Notes under the pieces: generated by a model | What the model saw: the letters and a program-made list of their open reading frames with translations, nothing else | The model's database searches: none | Told to the model about the DNA's origin: nothing | Made by a program: the position numbers and the translations under genes | Shown here: positions 11,711 to 20,767 of the stretch, in pieces | Position numbering within the stretch: the stretch's first letter is position 1 | How the letters are laid out: the number at the start of each line of letters is the position of its first letter | Source of the DNA: Apoderus coryli | Taxonomy: Eukaryota; Arthropoda; Insecta; Coleoptera; Attelabidae | DNA: 64,000 bases | Assembly (NCBI GenBank): GCA_911728435.2 | Contig: OU452207.1 | Coordinates: 17,819,682-17,883,681 of the forward strand | Reading direction: 5' to 3'

Positions 11711-11824
11711 GATTTTTTTGATTCGTACAAGTTAGTTTATTTCATTTTTCTTTGTATATCGGTGATATACTATACTCTGTCAACTTAGTTGAATATCTTT
11801 GTTTATATATATATATATATATAT

Positions 11825-12777
11825 AAATCTTGAACAATGTTTTTGGGGAGTCTGCCTTGGTTGTGTGTAAATAAAACTCTTATTTACCTGCCAAGCTTTC
11901 GAAATTTATTTAATTTCTTCCTTAGGGCTATGGAAAGTACAAAAGCACAATTAAAATCTACTTAAAATAAACATAAAATAAATATTGTAAAATTTTACAT
12001 TGCAAAATGAGTTAAGAAGTTTGTAAATCTGGTAATTTTTTCTTGTTGAACATAATGTGTATAGGTAAAAATTACATCACAAAAAACAAAACGAATAAGT
12101 TGGAAATAAAAATATATCTACATCTACATTTATTTGTTTTACAAACAGAACGATCACAATATTTTAAAGCTAAAGTACGAAAACCCAATACATCTATTAG
12201 TTTGCTATCATTGCATTTTTTTTTTTTTCCCTTTTTATTGAATATTGAAATTTTTATTCAAATATTAGTGTCTATCGTTCTTTGTGGTCAAGCATTACCA
12301 TTAACGTGTCTACATTTTTTTGAGGAAGGGGTTAATCTGCTTACTTTTTTTTTTTCCTTTTTTTATATTTTTTTTATTTGTTTGGGGCTAATGCGGCAAC
12401 ACACAATCCACGCCTCTGAAAGTGGATATTTTCAATGCCACTTTTGAAAAAACCACATATTTGAATCATAGCAGGTTTAATAATATGGAAAAGACATTAA
12501 GAAACACTTTTCTTTTTTTCCCCTTTTTGTTTCAGTAGTGGTTGTTCGGAATAGAAGCTGTCACTAATTCTATTCCCAACCTCCACGGTGACGGTAAACC
12601 TTTGTTGCTGATGTTTAATATTTTGTTACTTTATTGTGAAGAGTTCCACCCCGGGGAGAAAACCAAGAATCAAAATTGAAGGCTGCCACATCTCCCAACT
12701 CTATCCCCAATGGAACCCCCAAAGCGAAACCCCGCAAACAGTTATGCGCCGCACTCTCCACCACTTTACTGTGAATT
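11825..12777 (-). mobile_element. Probable 3' part of a Penelope-like element
   Basis: This lies directly downstream (minus strand) of the GIY-YIG fragment and ends at a (TA)n tract. Near its end is a hammerhead-like motif (11895-11925), which Penelope-like elements carry in their terminal repeats. The rest is T- or A-rich and noncoding. The plus-strand frame at 12043-12447 encodes poly-Phe/Leu from homopolymers and is not credible. Assignment rests on position and the motif only. Confidence 0.4.
11895..11925 (-). other. Hammerhead-like core motif (copy 2)
   Basis: On the minus strand CTAAGGA (one base from CTGAGGA), then stem GAAATT/AATTTC, then GAAAG. It sits downstream of the Penelope-like endonuclease remnant. 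Confidence 0.3.
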
Positions 12778-13071
12778 TTATAGGATACCCGACTGTGCGT
12801 TCAAAAGATTGGAATATATGATGTTTATGTCCTGAATGTCCTTTCTTTTATTTATTGTTTTTTCCGCCAAGTTGGTTTCTACCATTTCCAGGAACAATCT
12901 TTTCCGCAAGTTTCTCTCAGTGAAAACTACCTTAGTGTCATCATATTTTGGTAAATGTCCAGTGTCTAAAACATGCTCAGCCAAAGCGCAAGAACGTTTG
13001 TGAAGCCTACAGTCACTTTTGTGTGATGTAATTCTGTCCTTTAGGACTCTTGATGTTTGACCTATGTACAT
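12778..13071 (-). pseudogene. Penelope-like GIY-YIG endonuclease fragment
   Basis: 97 codons read MYIGQTSRVLKDRITSHKSD, then CALAEHVLDTGH, then KRLFLEMVETNLAE and NKRKDI. This is the YIG half of a GIY-YIG nuclease with its conserved Arg, His, the ALAEH block and the metal-binding Glu, in the form fused to the reverse transcriptase in Penelope-like retroelements. In an intact element it nicks target DNA for priming. The N-terminal GIY strand and the whole reverse transcriptase are missing, cut off at a (TA)n tract and a foldback repeat at 13.08 kb. Bacterial UvrC-type nucleases share the fold, but the ALAEH...GH spacing and the context favour Penelope. Confidence 0.8.
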
Positions 13072-13101
13072 TTTATTATATATATATATATATATATATA
13101 A

Positions 13102-13303
13102 ATAAGCTAAGGGAAAATATTCACTTAAAGTGACTCAACTAGTAGTTGAATAAATTATATATATATATATTATATAGAAAAGCCAAATGAAGAAAACGAA
13201 CGCTTGTAAGTTGGAAAAAACAACAGCTTTTCTATATAATATATATAGAATTTATTCAACTACTAGTTGAGTCACTTTAAGTGAATATTTTCCCTTAGCT
13301 TAT
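13102..13303. repeat. Foldback repeat with (TA)n flanks
   Basis: Arms at 13102-13181 and 13225-13303 are near-perfect inverted copies (AAGCTAAGGGAAAATATTC ... against ... TTTTCCCTTAGCTT), around a 43-bp spacer with AGAAAACGAACGCTTGTAAG. Arms and spacer match the tail of the tRNA-like repeats at 53.5-54.5 kb, without their tRNA part. (TA)n borders both ends. Confidence 0.75.
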
Positions 13304-13532
13304 ATATATATAAAAAACATTGTGTATACAATTAGCTAAATCTAGAAAAAGTATTAAACATGGAAGCTCATTTGTTAATTTTATAATGTCCCAAAGGTAG
13401 CGTGTCATGTGAGTCAGCTAGTAAATGTCTTTTATTGTAAAATAGACTTAAACATAATTTGGTTGCTCTATACTAACAACTTGATTTATAAATGAAGCAA
13501 TGTTTCTTTATGTCTCACATTTCTCCTTCTCC

Positions 13533-14352
13533 TCATTTAGATAAATAATCCTCAAAGGTGATTTTGTTCTTTACAACATTTTTTTTAACACCCTTGGATT
13601 TTTTATTGTAAATTAACTCATTATTCTGGAGAACCAAGAAAGAATACATTTTAGCTCTTAAACCAACAAACTCAATCATAATTTGAGCATTGTTTTCATC
13701 TTTCGTCAATCCAATTACCTTTTTGTTAACAAGTGGAATATTATAAGCGTTTGGTGATGGATAGTCACTAGTGTAAAATTTTTGTATGTCTTGAAAAATT
13801 ACTTGATTGTAAGCAACATCACATGTTACTTCATAAACTAAACTATCCGTGTCAGTGTATAACAATTTACATTCAGAAATATCAAATTTTTTTTGACATA
13901 TAACCATAATGAAAATCATATACGCATATTTTGGACAGTTCTAAGATTACCATGCCAACATATAAAGGTTTATTGAATTGCATCTGTGTTTTTACCATTT
14001 CAACAGCAATCAGATTTTCATTAAATATGGTGCAACTATGAAAACTTGGAGCTGCAATATAATTTCCCGCCCCATACCTTCCCTCCCATTTTGTGAGCAA
14101 ATTCTTCTATGCTTCCTTATATTTTCCATGGATTTTCCGAATATACCGTTTACAAACAATTTGAACAGCTGTTTAGCGAAAGCCGTTGTGGCCTCAGTAC
14201 CCAGCTTCGTATTTATTTCAATATAAGGCTTCAACCAAGCCGCCTGTTGAAATTCCAACACTCTGTGTATGTTTATACATGTATGTAAGTTTACATATTC
14301 ACCCAAATATTTGAGTTTAAATTCATCCCAAACAGCGTGGGCATCTATATAT
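13533..14352 (-). pseudogene. Family B DNA polymerase remnant, Polinton/Maverick type
   Basis: Minus-strand frames give, in order, WLKPYIEINTKLGTEA, LFKLFVNGIFGKSMEN, NKPLYVGMVILELSKICVYD, LLYTDTDSLVYEV and VGLTKDENNAQIMIEFVGLR. These are the family B polymerase B motif (NxxFGKxMEN), the KPxYxGxxIL(D/E)xSK block and the catalytic YTDTDSL C motif, in the protein-primed form of Polintons and related linear elements. Frameshifts near 13.9 and 14.05 kb split it into three frames, and the exonuclease half is missing. No capsid, integrase or protease genes lie nearby, so this is an isolated fragment. A Polinton-derived virus-like or plasmid polymerase is the alternative. Confidence 0.8.
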
Positions 14353-14512
14353 TTTTCTTCACTAATATTTTAGAATCATACACTAATTAACTATGTACTA
14401 ATCTTAAAGGAAAAATAAATAAATCATAAACTAGAAAATTTTGTACTAATGTTAAAAGAAAAAAATATTACTCAACCGGTATATATGATAATTATTCACA
14501 AGAACGCTGCAA

Positions 14513-14534
14513 CTGATGAAAGACGGTCTCAAAC
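14513..14534 (+). other. Hammerhead-like core motif (copy 3, degenerate)
   Basis: CTGATGAAAGAC...GTCTCAAAC keeps CTGATGA and a short AGAC/GTCT stem. The GAAA part reads CAAA. Confidence 0.2.
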
Positions 14535-14650
14535 GGGTGTTTAAATAGGACTCGAACTTGACTTTTGTTTTCTTTTGCTTACTATATTAACGACCTACCA
14601 GTTTCTCTTTTTAAAAAACGAAAGTGGTTTATAAAATGCAATAAATTGCG

Positions 14651-14890
14651 AGTTTTCTTCGTGGTCGAAGAGACAACGTTTTTAAAAAACTAAGTTAAAA
14701 GTTATTTTTGAGAAATGTCTTTAATAGGACTGTTCATCTCTACGTCTTGTACAAATCTAAATATTATTATATGGTAAAATACAACAATAATGAAATAAAA
14801 GCAAACATAAGCAAAAATAAGTAAGTACATAATGATAAGTGTAATATAATCTTAATTAATAACAACGTAAGGGTTTCTTAATATATAACT
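14651..14890 (-). repeat. Errantivirus 3' LTR (240 bp)
   Basis: Minus-strand AGTTATATATTAAGAAACCC to ACGAAGAAAACT. Same as the 22256-22491 copy except for an extra AGTA near 14823. Preceded on its inner side by the polypurine tract. Confidence 0.93.
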
Positions 14891-14900
14891 CCTCCACCGT
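14891..14900 (-). promoter_or_regulatory. Errantivirus polypurine tract
   Basis: Minus-strand ACGGTGGAGG directly abuts the 3' LTR and touches the env stop codon. It primes plus-strand DNA synthesis in this family. Confidence 0.75.
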
Positions 14901-16555
14901 TAAATGAAAATTCTGGGGTGTGCAACAGGATTTTCCATCTCATTATTTCCAGCTTCTTCAATTTGAGGGATTTCTTGTGGACCATGGCGACGTATAGTAT
15001 ATCTTCTGATAAATTTTAATTTTTTGTATAAAAATGTTATTAAAATTATTATGAGAAACACATAAATTAAAACTGTCCATACACTAATGTTTTTATTTAT
15101 TATTGGAAAGTCATTAATCGTGTCTATTTTTTCACTCTGTAATTGTAATGCATTTTTGACATATTTCAAGTCTTCTAAATCAATATTATTTAATTCCAAT
15201 GGTTTTAATTTATTTCCGAAATTTCCTTGTTTTAATTTGTTTAATGTTAATTTAGGTAAAGCGATGCTTTTAAATTTATATTGTGAGTCTTTATAATTTC
15301 TTATTATTAGGTTGTTTAAATGAATTTCGCAATACGAGGGTAATTCCATAAGATATGTACCCAATAATGGAATATATTCCTTATTATTTTCACATTTTTG
15401 AATAACGACGGTATTTTTGGATGTAATAATTAACCATTTAGAATTTTCGAGTTTTTGTATTTTATAGTTTTTTATATTTACAGGCACTATATGACAGTTT
15501 GTAATGTTTTTCGCAAATTTTAACATTTCGATTTCACATGGTATTTCATCTTTTTCTTTAATCGGGTTGTCTTCTTGACATATGAATTCTTCATTCTTCA
15601 CTTCTTGGCATTTTTTGTTAAAGTATATAAATTGATGCTCATTCTGGATGAGGTAAGTAGATTTTGGTAGAATAATTTCAAAGGAGTCATTTTTAGGAAC
15701 AGGTAATGGATACAGGTGATGGAAAATATAATTTTCATTCTCCACTATTGGAATTTCTATGATAAAAATTATTTGATTTCCTTTCGAATAACTTTTTATT
15801 ATAATAATTTTCTCATACAACAGTATGTTTTCTATGACGGGTTCAAAAGATAATTTATTTGATGTTAGGAATTTATTTATTAATTTAATTTCATTTAAAA
15901 GGTCTATAGGGTCTACAATAGAGTTATGAAATGTATTTAATTTCGAAAATGATATAGCAACTTCGATTTTTTCTAGAATATCATAGATAATCTGGTAAGT
16001 AGTTGTTATTTGAGAAATAACCATTTCTATTAAAAAATATTGAAATGTTTCTATGCTAGTTCCATTTTTTGAAGAATAGTTTCAATTTGGTTTATTCTGC
16101 TTTGAAGCATCATTTGTCACAATCAAAGTAAAAATGCTATTGTTAAATTTATCGATAGATGTTTTTAGAAGTGTTATTTGTTTTTTTAATATTGTTTTAA
16201 TTTGTAGTTGATTGTTACTAAGAGTTGAAATTGCTCTATCATATCTTTCTGCGTCTTCTTGGTCTAGGTTTCCAGTAATTGCTTTTATAATATTTCCTAA
16301 ACCATTAATTAGTCCTCTTTTATTTCTTTTATTGTATGATTTATAAAATGGGTTTAATTGAGTAATTTGAGTTAATATTTTCTTTTCTAAAGTGTTAATT
16401 AAATTGTATGAATTATGGAATTCTGTTTTATAATTTTGTGATGTAGTGGAATTATTTTCAAAAGCGTTTTTTAATATTTGGAATTTTTGGTTAAGTGAGT
16501 TAAATTCGTCAATTAGATTTGAAATGTCAAATACTTGTATAAGGTCCAACTGTCA
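14900..16555 (-). pseudogene. env: Errantivirus env (F-type envelope protein), interrupted
   Basis: Envelope glycoprotein frame of the errantivirus. A TGA at 16082-16084 divides one reading frame into a 155-codon upstream and a 374-codon downstream part. The upstream part holds a furin-type RNKR site (its residues about 75-78), followed by the Gly-rich hydrophobic start of the fusion subunit, a pattern shared with baculovirus F proteins. The downstream part has a membrane anchor near its residues 315-337 and a short basic tail. The frame has no ATG at its start; TGACAG just upstream (about 16550-16555) looks like a splice acceptor, and errantivirus env is known to be made from a spliced RNA. 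With the stop, this copy should not make a complete envelope. Confidence 0.85.
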
Positions 16556-16607
16556 ATTTTATTTTGTGCGTTCCCCAGTTTTAGTTGTAAAAGTCCGGGA
16601 TTATCAT

Positions 16608-19600
16608 TTAAGTTGTGGAACTTGGGTAAAGGTCTGTCTCCATTTGAGATGTCGAAGAGGAACCTGTAATAATAGATGGTTTTCGTAATTCTTTTATATG
16701 AAACATGGATTGTTTATTTTTATTGTTTTTATCAATTAATTGTACACGGTTCCTAGAAAGTAATTTAGTTATTTCGAAGGGTCCTTCAAATTTATTTTGT
16801 TTTTTATTTCGGGTTTTTGTTGTACGTTTATAAACTGTTTGTCCTATTTTGAATTCTGGGTTTGTGTCACCTTGTATGTTTGTTTTATTTACAATTTTTT
16901 CTTTGTTTTCTTCAAGGGTGTCTTTTACTTTTGCATATACATGTTTTAATTTTTCTTTATGATTTTCGGCGTAGTCTGAATAAAATATGGTTGGTAGAAA
17001 TATTTCGTTTGGGTTTCTAGAATGAGTATGTCCAAATATTAGTTCAAAAGGAGTATAACGAGTAGAGTTATGAATAGAGTTATTGTATGCGATTAAAGCA
17101 TAAAATATTAAGTTCTGATCTTCGTTTGGGTATTTTTCTTTAAGTATGCGTAAATGTTCAATAAGGGTTGAATGATATCGTTCAGCAACTCCATTAGATT
17201 CATGATGCCCAGTTGTTGTAAAATGTATATTGATTTTATGTATTTTCAAAATTTCTCTTACTGTTTCATTGTTAAATTCAGTTCCTTTATCTAAAATAAT
17301 TTTTTCAGGGATTCCGAAAGATGAAAAATATTTAATTAAGGCATTACTAATGTCAATTGAGGATTCTGAATCAATTTGTATTGATTGTGCAAATTTACTA
17401 AAAGAATCAATAATTGTTAAATAATTTTTTCGATCATAAAAGAAAACATCTACATGTAAAATTTGGAATGGCTTTGAGGCTGTTTCAGTTACAACGAGTG
17501 GGGTATATGGGGTTTTTCTTGCATATTTTGTTCTTTGGCATATGTCGCATGTGTTAATATAATTTGTAATGGATATTTTCATGTTTTTCCAATAATAATG
17601 TCTTTTCAAAGATTCATAAGTTTCGTCAATTCCTCTGTGATTCGTTTTACCTTCATGATATGTTTTAATAAATTCTAATTGGTCATCTAGTCTTGGAATT
17701 GTTTCTACTAATTTTAAACATCTAATCAGTTTTGGTCCTCTTTCGCTAAAGTGTTCGATAAAGACTTTACTAAATTGTTTATATAATTCATCTGTATGAA
17801 AGTACATACAATATGATTTTTCTTTGATAGTGTATTCTTTAAGAAATTTAAAAATTAAGTTTTCATTATTCTTTACAGGTATTTTGATTGTCATAATTTT
17901 GTGATTGTCATATGTTGAATGTTCTACATCGAGTTTAAAATGTACATTTGGGTATACTAAAATTTGATTGACTTTGTTATTTATTATTTCATCATATATT
18001 TTTATTCCAGAGTTAGTGGTTTCATTAAATGTGCTATGTTGTGTTGTTTGATCAGATTTATTGCTAATATTCGGAGGTCTAATTTGTATATTGGAAAGAA
18101 TTTTTATTTTAGGTTTTTGAGAATTTTCGGTTAGTTGAATTTGATTTCGAGGTTCATTAGGGAGTTCATGTTCCATTTGTTCGGCTAAATTTCTAAGGTA
18201 TTCTAGTGATTCGAAATTAATGTCACCAGGGTTATTTTGAATTGATTCAGTGTCTAATTTGTCATTAATTGCATTTAAGTTAATACGTGATAAGGCATCG
18301 GCGTTTAAATTTAATTTTCCTTTTTTATATACAATGTCATAATCGTATTCTTTTAATTTAAGTCTCCAACGTATTAGTTTCGAATTTGGTTCTCGTAATC
18401 TAAATAACCACATTAAAGGACGATGGTCTGTGTAAATAGTGAATTTTCGACCAAAGAGATAGGGTCTAAAGTATTTGCAGGCCCATACTATGGCTAAAAG
18501 TTCTTTTTCGATTGTGCTGTATCGTTGTTCCGTTTCGTTCAAAGTTCGAGATCCATAAGCTACAGGTTTGTCTGAATTTATTGATCCTTGTGATAATACC
18601 GCTCCTAAAGTTATATTTGAAGCATCTGTTGTCAAAATAAAAGGCTTAGTAAAATCAGGGTATTGTAAAATAGGTGCGTTAATAAGTAAATTTTTTGAAG
18701 TATTAAAAGCAGATATGAATTTTTCGTTATGTATTATTTTTGAATTCTTTTTAAGACAAAGAGTTAAAGGTTTTGTAATTTGTGCAAAGTCAGGTATATA
18801 TTTTCTGTAGTATCCTAATAATCCTAAATATGATTTTATTTCTTTTTGAGTTTTCGGGATGGGAAAGTTTCTTACTGCACTAATTTTGTTGGGGTCAGGT
18901 TTTACTCCGTCGGGTGTAATAACATGTCCTAAATAATTTACTTCTTTTCTGAGAAATTCCGATTTGTCTAATTGTACTTTAAAGTTTGCTTGTCTTAGTC
19001 TGTCAAATACTGATTTTAATCGTTGAATATGTTCTTGTAATGATGTGCTAAAAATAACAATATCGTCTAAATAAACTAAACATGTTTCATTCTGAATTCC
19101 TCGTAGTATATTGTCCATAACGCGTTGAAATGTACTTGGAGCGTTTTTTAATCCAAATGGCATTCTTTTAACTTGATAATGTCCATTCTCGGTTGAAAAA
19201 GCAGTTTTGTCTATGTCATCTGGGTGCATTTGTATTTGGTGAAAACCGTTAGCTAAGTCAAGTGTTGTAAAATATTGTGATTTTCCAAGTTTGTCAAGTA
19301 TGTCCGTTATATTTGGTAGTGGGTATTTGTCGTTGATTGTGTGTTCGTTTAACTTCCTGTAGTCTATAACTACACGCCATTTTCTTTTATTTGATGCGTC
19401 CAATTTTTTTGGTACTACCCATATTGGACTGGACCAGGGTGATACAGAATTTTCTATTATTCCTTGGGAAAGCATTTTGTCTATTTGGAATTTTACTTCT
19501 TTTTTGTGGACTTCTGGATATCTATATGTTTTAGTAAAAATAGGGATGTTTTCATTGTAAAATATGTCACGATATTCAAAACATAATTTCCTAATAGCTT

Positions 19601-20357
19601 GTTTTTCTTCTATGTTACAATGGTCTAATCTTAAATTTTTTAAATTAGCTTTTTGAATATTGTCTTGTTGTTTATCTAAGATTTCGTCAGTTTCCATTTT
19701 TTCAATAAAATTTACTTCATTTATTTGTAGGGGTTCGATGTTTAGGGGTTTGTCAATTGTAATTTCAATAGGGTTTATATTTGAATTTGTAATTGTTGTA
19801 AAAGCATAAAAGTTATTAATATTTACTACAGCTTGAGGCATTTCTACGTTATTTTCAAATTTTTTGTATTCTAAAATACCTATGCCGTTTTCAGTTGTTA
19901 CTGGTATTTTAACTACTTGTTGTGTTCTACTTGGAATAGATAATTTGAAAATTTTGAAAGGTGTGTTAGAATTGTTCGGATTGATATTGTCATGTTCATA
20001 GTGAATTGGAATTTCGACAGTTTGTATTTTTATTTTATTATTATGGAAGTCAACATTGGCTCTTAATTGTGTTATTAAATCTATGCCTATTAATCCGTCA
20101 AATTTGTTGCTAAATTTAAATAAGAAAAATTTATGAAAGTCATTTGTTTTAAAAATTTTAAAAGATGGTATAAACATTGCTTTATTATGAAAGGATGAGT
20201 TATGAGCAGTTTGAATAGTAAAGTTTTCTTCAAAAATATTATCTCTATAAAATTTGTATGCTAAATCAGGGTTCATTAAACTTCGAGTGCTGCCTGTGTC
20301 AATTAAAAATTTTGCATTGATTTCAGGGACATAAATATAAGGTAGGTCAGTTTTCAT
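16608..20357 (-). CDS. pol: Errantivirus Pol polyprotein
   Basis: 1249 codons, uninterrupted. Domains in order: retropepsin with IDTGS (Asp20); reverse transcriptase with LDLANGFHQ and YLDD at about 429-432; RNase H with TTDAS (Asp578) and YTDHRPL; integrase zinc module His901, His907, Cys937, Cys940; integrase catalytic Asp970, Asp1023 (DKGTEF) and Glu1059; then a GPF/Y-like module (KFEGPFEITKLL). This makes DNA from the element RNA and inserts it. The ATG at 20357 lies inside the open frame. By family, Pol is made by -1 frameshifting from the upstream 131-codon frame at 20405-20411. All catalytic residues are present, so the enzyme may still work. It belongs to the gypsy/17.6 branch of Ty3/gypsy. 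Confidence 0.95.
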   Translation of the reverse strand: MKTDLPYIYVPEINAKFLIDTGSTRSLMNPDLAYKFYRDNIFEENFTIQTAHNSSFHNKAMFIPSFKIFKTNDFHKFFLFKFSNKFDGLIGIDLITQLRANVDFHNNKIKIQTVEIPIHYEHDNINPNNSNTPFKIFKLSIPSRTQQVVKIPVTTENGIGILEYKKFENNVEMPQAVVNINNFYAFTTITNSNINPIEITIDKPLNIEPLQINEVNFIEKMETDEILDKQQDNIQKANLKNLRLDHCNIEEKQAIRKLCFEYRDIFYNENIPIFTKTYRYPEVHKKEVKFQIDKMLSQGIIENSVSPWSSPIWVVPKKLDASNKRKWRVVIDYRKLNEHTINDKYPLPNITDILDKLGKSQYFTTLDLANGFHQIQMHPDDIDKTAFSTENGHYQVKRMPFGLKNAPSTFQRVMDNILRGIQNETCLVYLDDIVIFSTSLQEHIQRLKSVFDRLRQANFKVQLDKSEFLRKEVNYLGHVITPDGVKPDPNKISAVRNFPIPKTQKEIKSYLGLLGYYRKYIPDFAQITKPLTLCLKKNSKIIHNEKFISAFNTSKNLLINAPILQYPDFTKPFILTTDASNITLGAVLSQGSINSDKPVAYGSRTLNETEQRYSTIEKELLAIVWACKYFRPYLFGRKFTIYTDHRPLMWLFRLREPNSKLIRWRLKLKEYDYDIVYKKGKLNLNADALSRINLNAINDKLDTESIQNNPGDINFESLEYLRNLAEQMEHELPNEPRNQIQLTENSQKPKIKILSNIQIRPPNISNKSDQTTQHSTFNETTNSGIKIYDEIINNKVNQILVYPNVHFKLDVEHSTYDNHKIMTIKIPVKNNENLIFKFLKEYTIKEKSYCMYFHTDELYKQFSKVFIEHFSERGPKLIRCLKLVETIPRLDDQLEFIKTYHEGKTNHRGIDETYESLKRHYYWKNMKISITNYINTCDICQRTKYARKTPYTPLVVTETASKPFQILHVDVFFYDRKNYLTIIDSFSKFAQSIQIDSESSIDISNALIKYFSSFGIPEKIILDKGTEFNNETVREILKIHKINIHFTTTGHHESNGVAERYHSTLIEHLRILKEKYPNEDQNLIFYALIAYNNSIHNSTRYTPFELIFGHTHSRNPNEIFLPTIFYSDYAENHKEKLKHVYAKVKDTLEENKEKIVNKTNIQGDTNPEFKIGQTVYKRTTKTRNKKQNKFEGPFEITKLLSRNRVQLIDKNNKNKQSMFHIKELRKPSIITGSSSTSQMETDLYPSSTT

Positions 20358-20371
20358 AAGGTTGATGTTTA

Positions 20372-20767
20372 TTATGTTTTCTCGTCTTGGGTATTGTCCT
20401 GTTGAAAATTTATGTTCGGGTCAATGGTACTTATAGTATTGTTTTTATTTTGATTAGTTAGCGTCGTACTATATATATCGTTCTGTGTGGGTTCATGTGA
20501 TGTATAGGGGTTTTTGGAATAAGATTGGGAATAAGTATACGGATTTTCATAATAAGGATAATTAAATTCGTCTTGATAAGGGTTTTCATAGTTGTATTCT
20601 GTATTTTCTTCTTCGTAATATTGTTGATTTTCAAATGGATTTTCAAATTCTTGAATATCTTGAAGATGTAGTTCTGTACTTGTGAAGTTTCTATTGGAAG
20701 GTTGGGGTTGCCTTATAGTGTTTCCTGATGATGTGTCCATTGGTTCTGGTTTATATGGTGGCTTCAT
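20372..20767 (-). CDS. Probable C-terminal Gag region in its own frame (131 aa)
   Basis: The frame starts MKPPYKPEPMDTSSGN and is rich in Tyr, Asn, Glu and Pro (YYEEENTEYNYENPYQDE). It has no zinc knuckle, as usual in errantiviruses. Its start overlaps the end of the gag frame by 17 nt and is offset from it by +1. Its end overlaps pol and contains the slippery heptamer. In relatives Gag is one frame that leads to Pol, so either a small indel has split gag here, or this is a second cistron or a second recoding site. Pol is in the same frame as the upstream gag part. Confidence 0.6.
   Translation of the reverse strand: MKPPYKPEPMDTSSGNTIRQPQPSNRNFTSTELHLQDIQEFENPFENQQYYEEENTEYNYENPYQDEFNYPYYENPYTYSQSYSKNPYTSHEPTQNDIYSTTLTNQNKNNTISTIDPNINFQQDNTQDEKT
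20405..20411 (-). promoter_or_regulatory. -1 ribosomal frameshift site for Pol
   Basis: On the minus strand A AAT TTT lies in register with the 131-codon frame and fits X XXY YYZ. A -1 slip enters the pol frame. From memory of the family, Drosophila 17.6 has a closely similar AAAUUUUC site. Confidence 0.7.

Larger units (their letters stand above)
10671..11824. mobile_element. Cluster of (TA)n-flanked repeats carrying a tRNA-like head (family A)
   Basis: Two full units of about 320 bp lie in tandem (about 10823-11142 and 11143-11466). Each runs from AAACAAAGATATTCAACTAA, through a minus-strand tRNA-like sequence, to a tail with CTCGACCTTTTAATTCAAAGG and AAATAAATATAAATAAAC. A short leading piece sits at 10711-10790. 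Two partial units follow in inverted orientation (11466-11615 and 11657-11804). Pieces are separated or bounded by (TA)n at 10671-10710, 10801-10820, 11616-11656 and 11805-11824. No protein is encoded. The layout resembles a pol III-transcribed non-autonomous element that inserts into TA microsatellites. Confidence 0.65.

Noticed and set aside
12043..12447. 134-codon plus-strand frame with hydrophobic stretches
   Set aside because: Made of poly-Phe and Leu runs from T homopolymers, with no motif; it lies in the noncoding part of the Penelope-like remnant.
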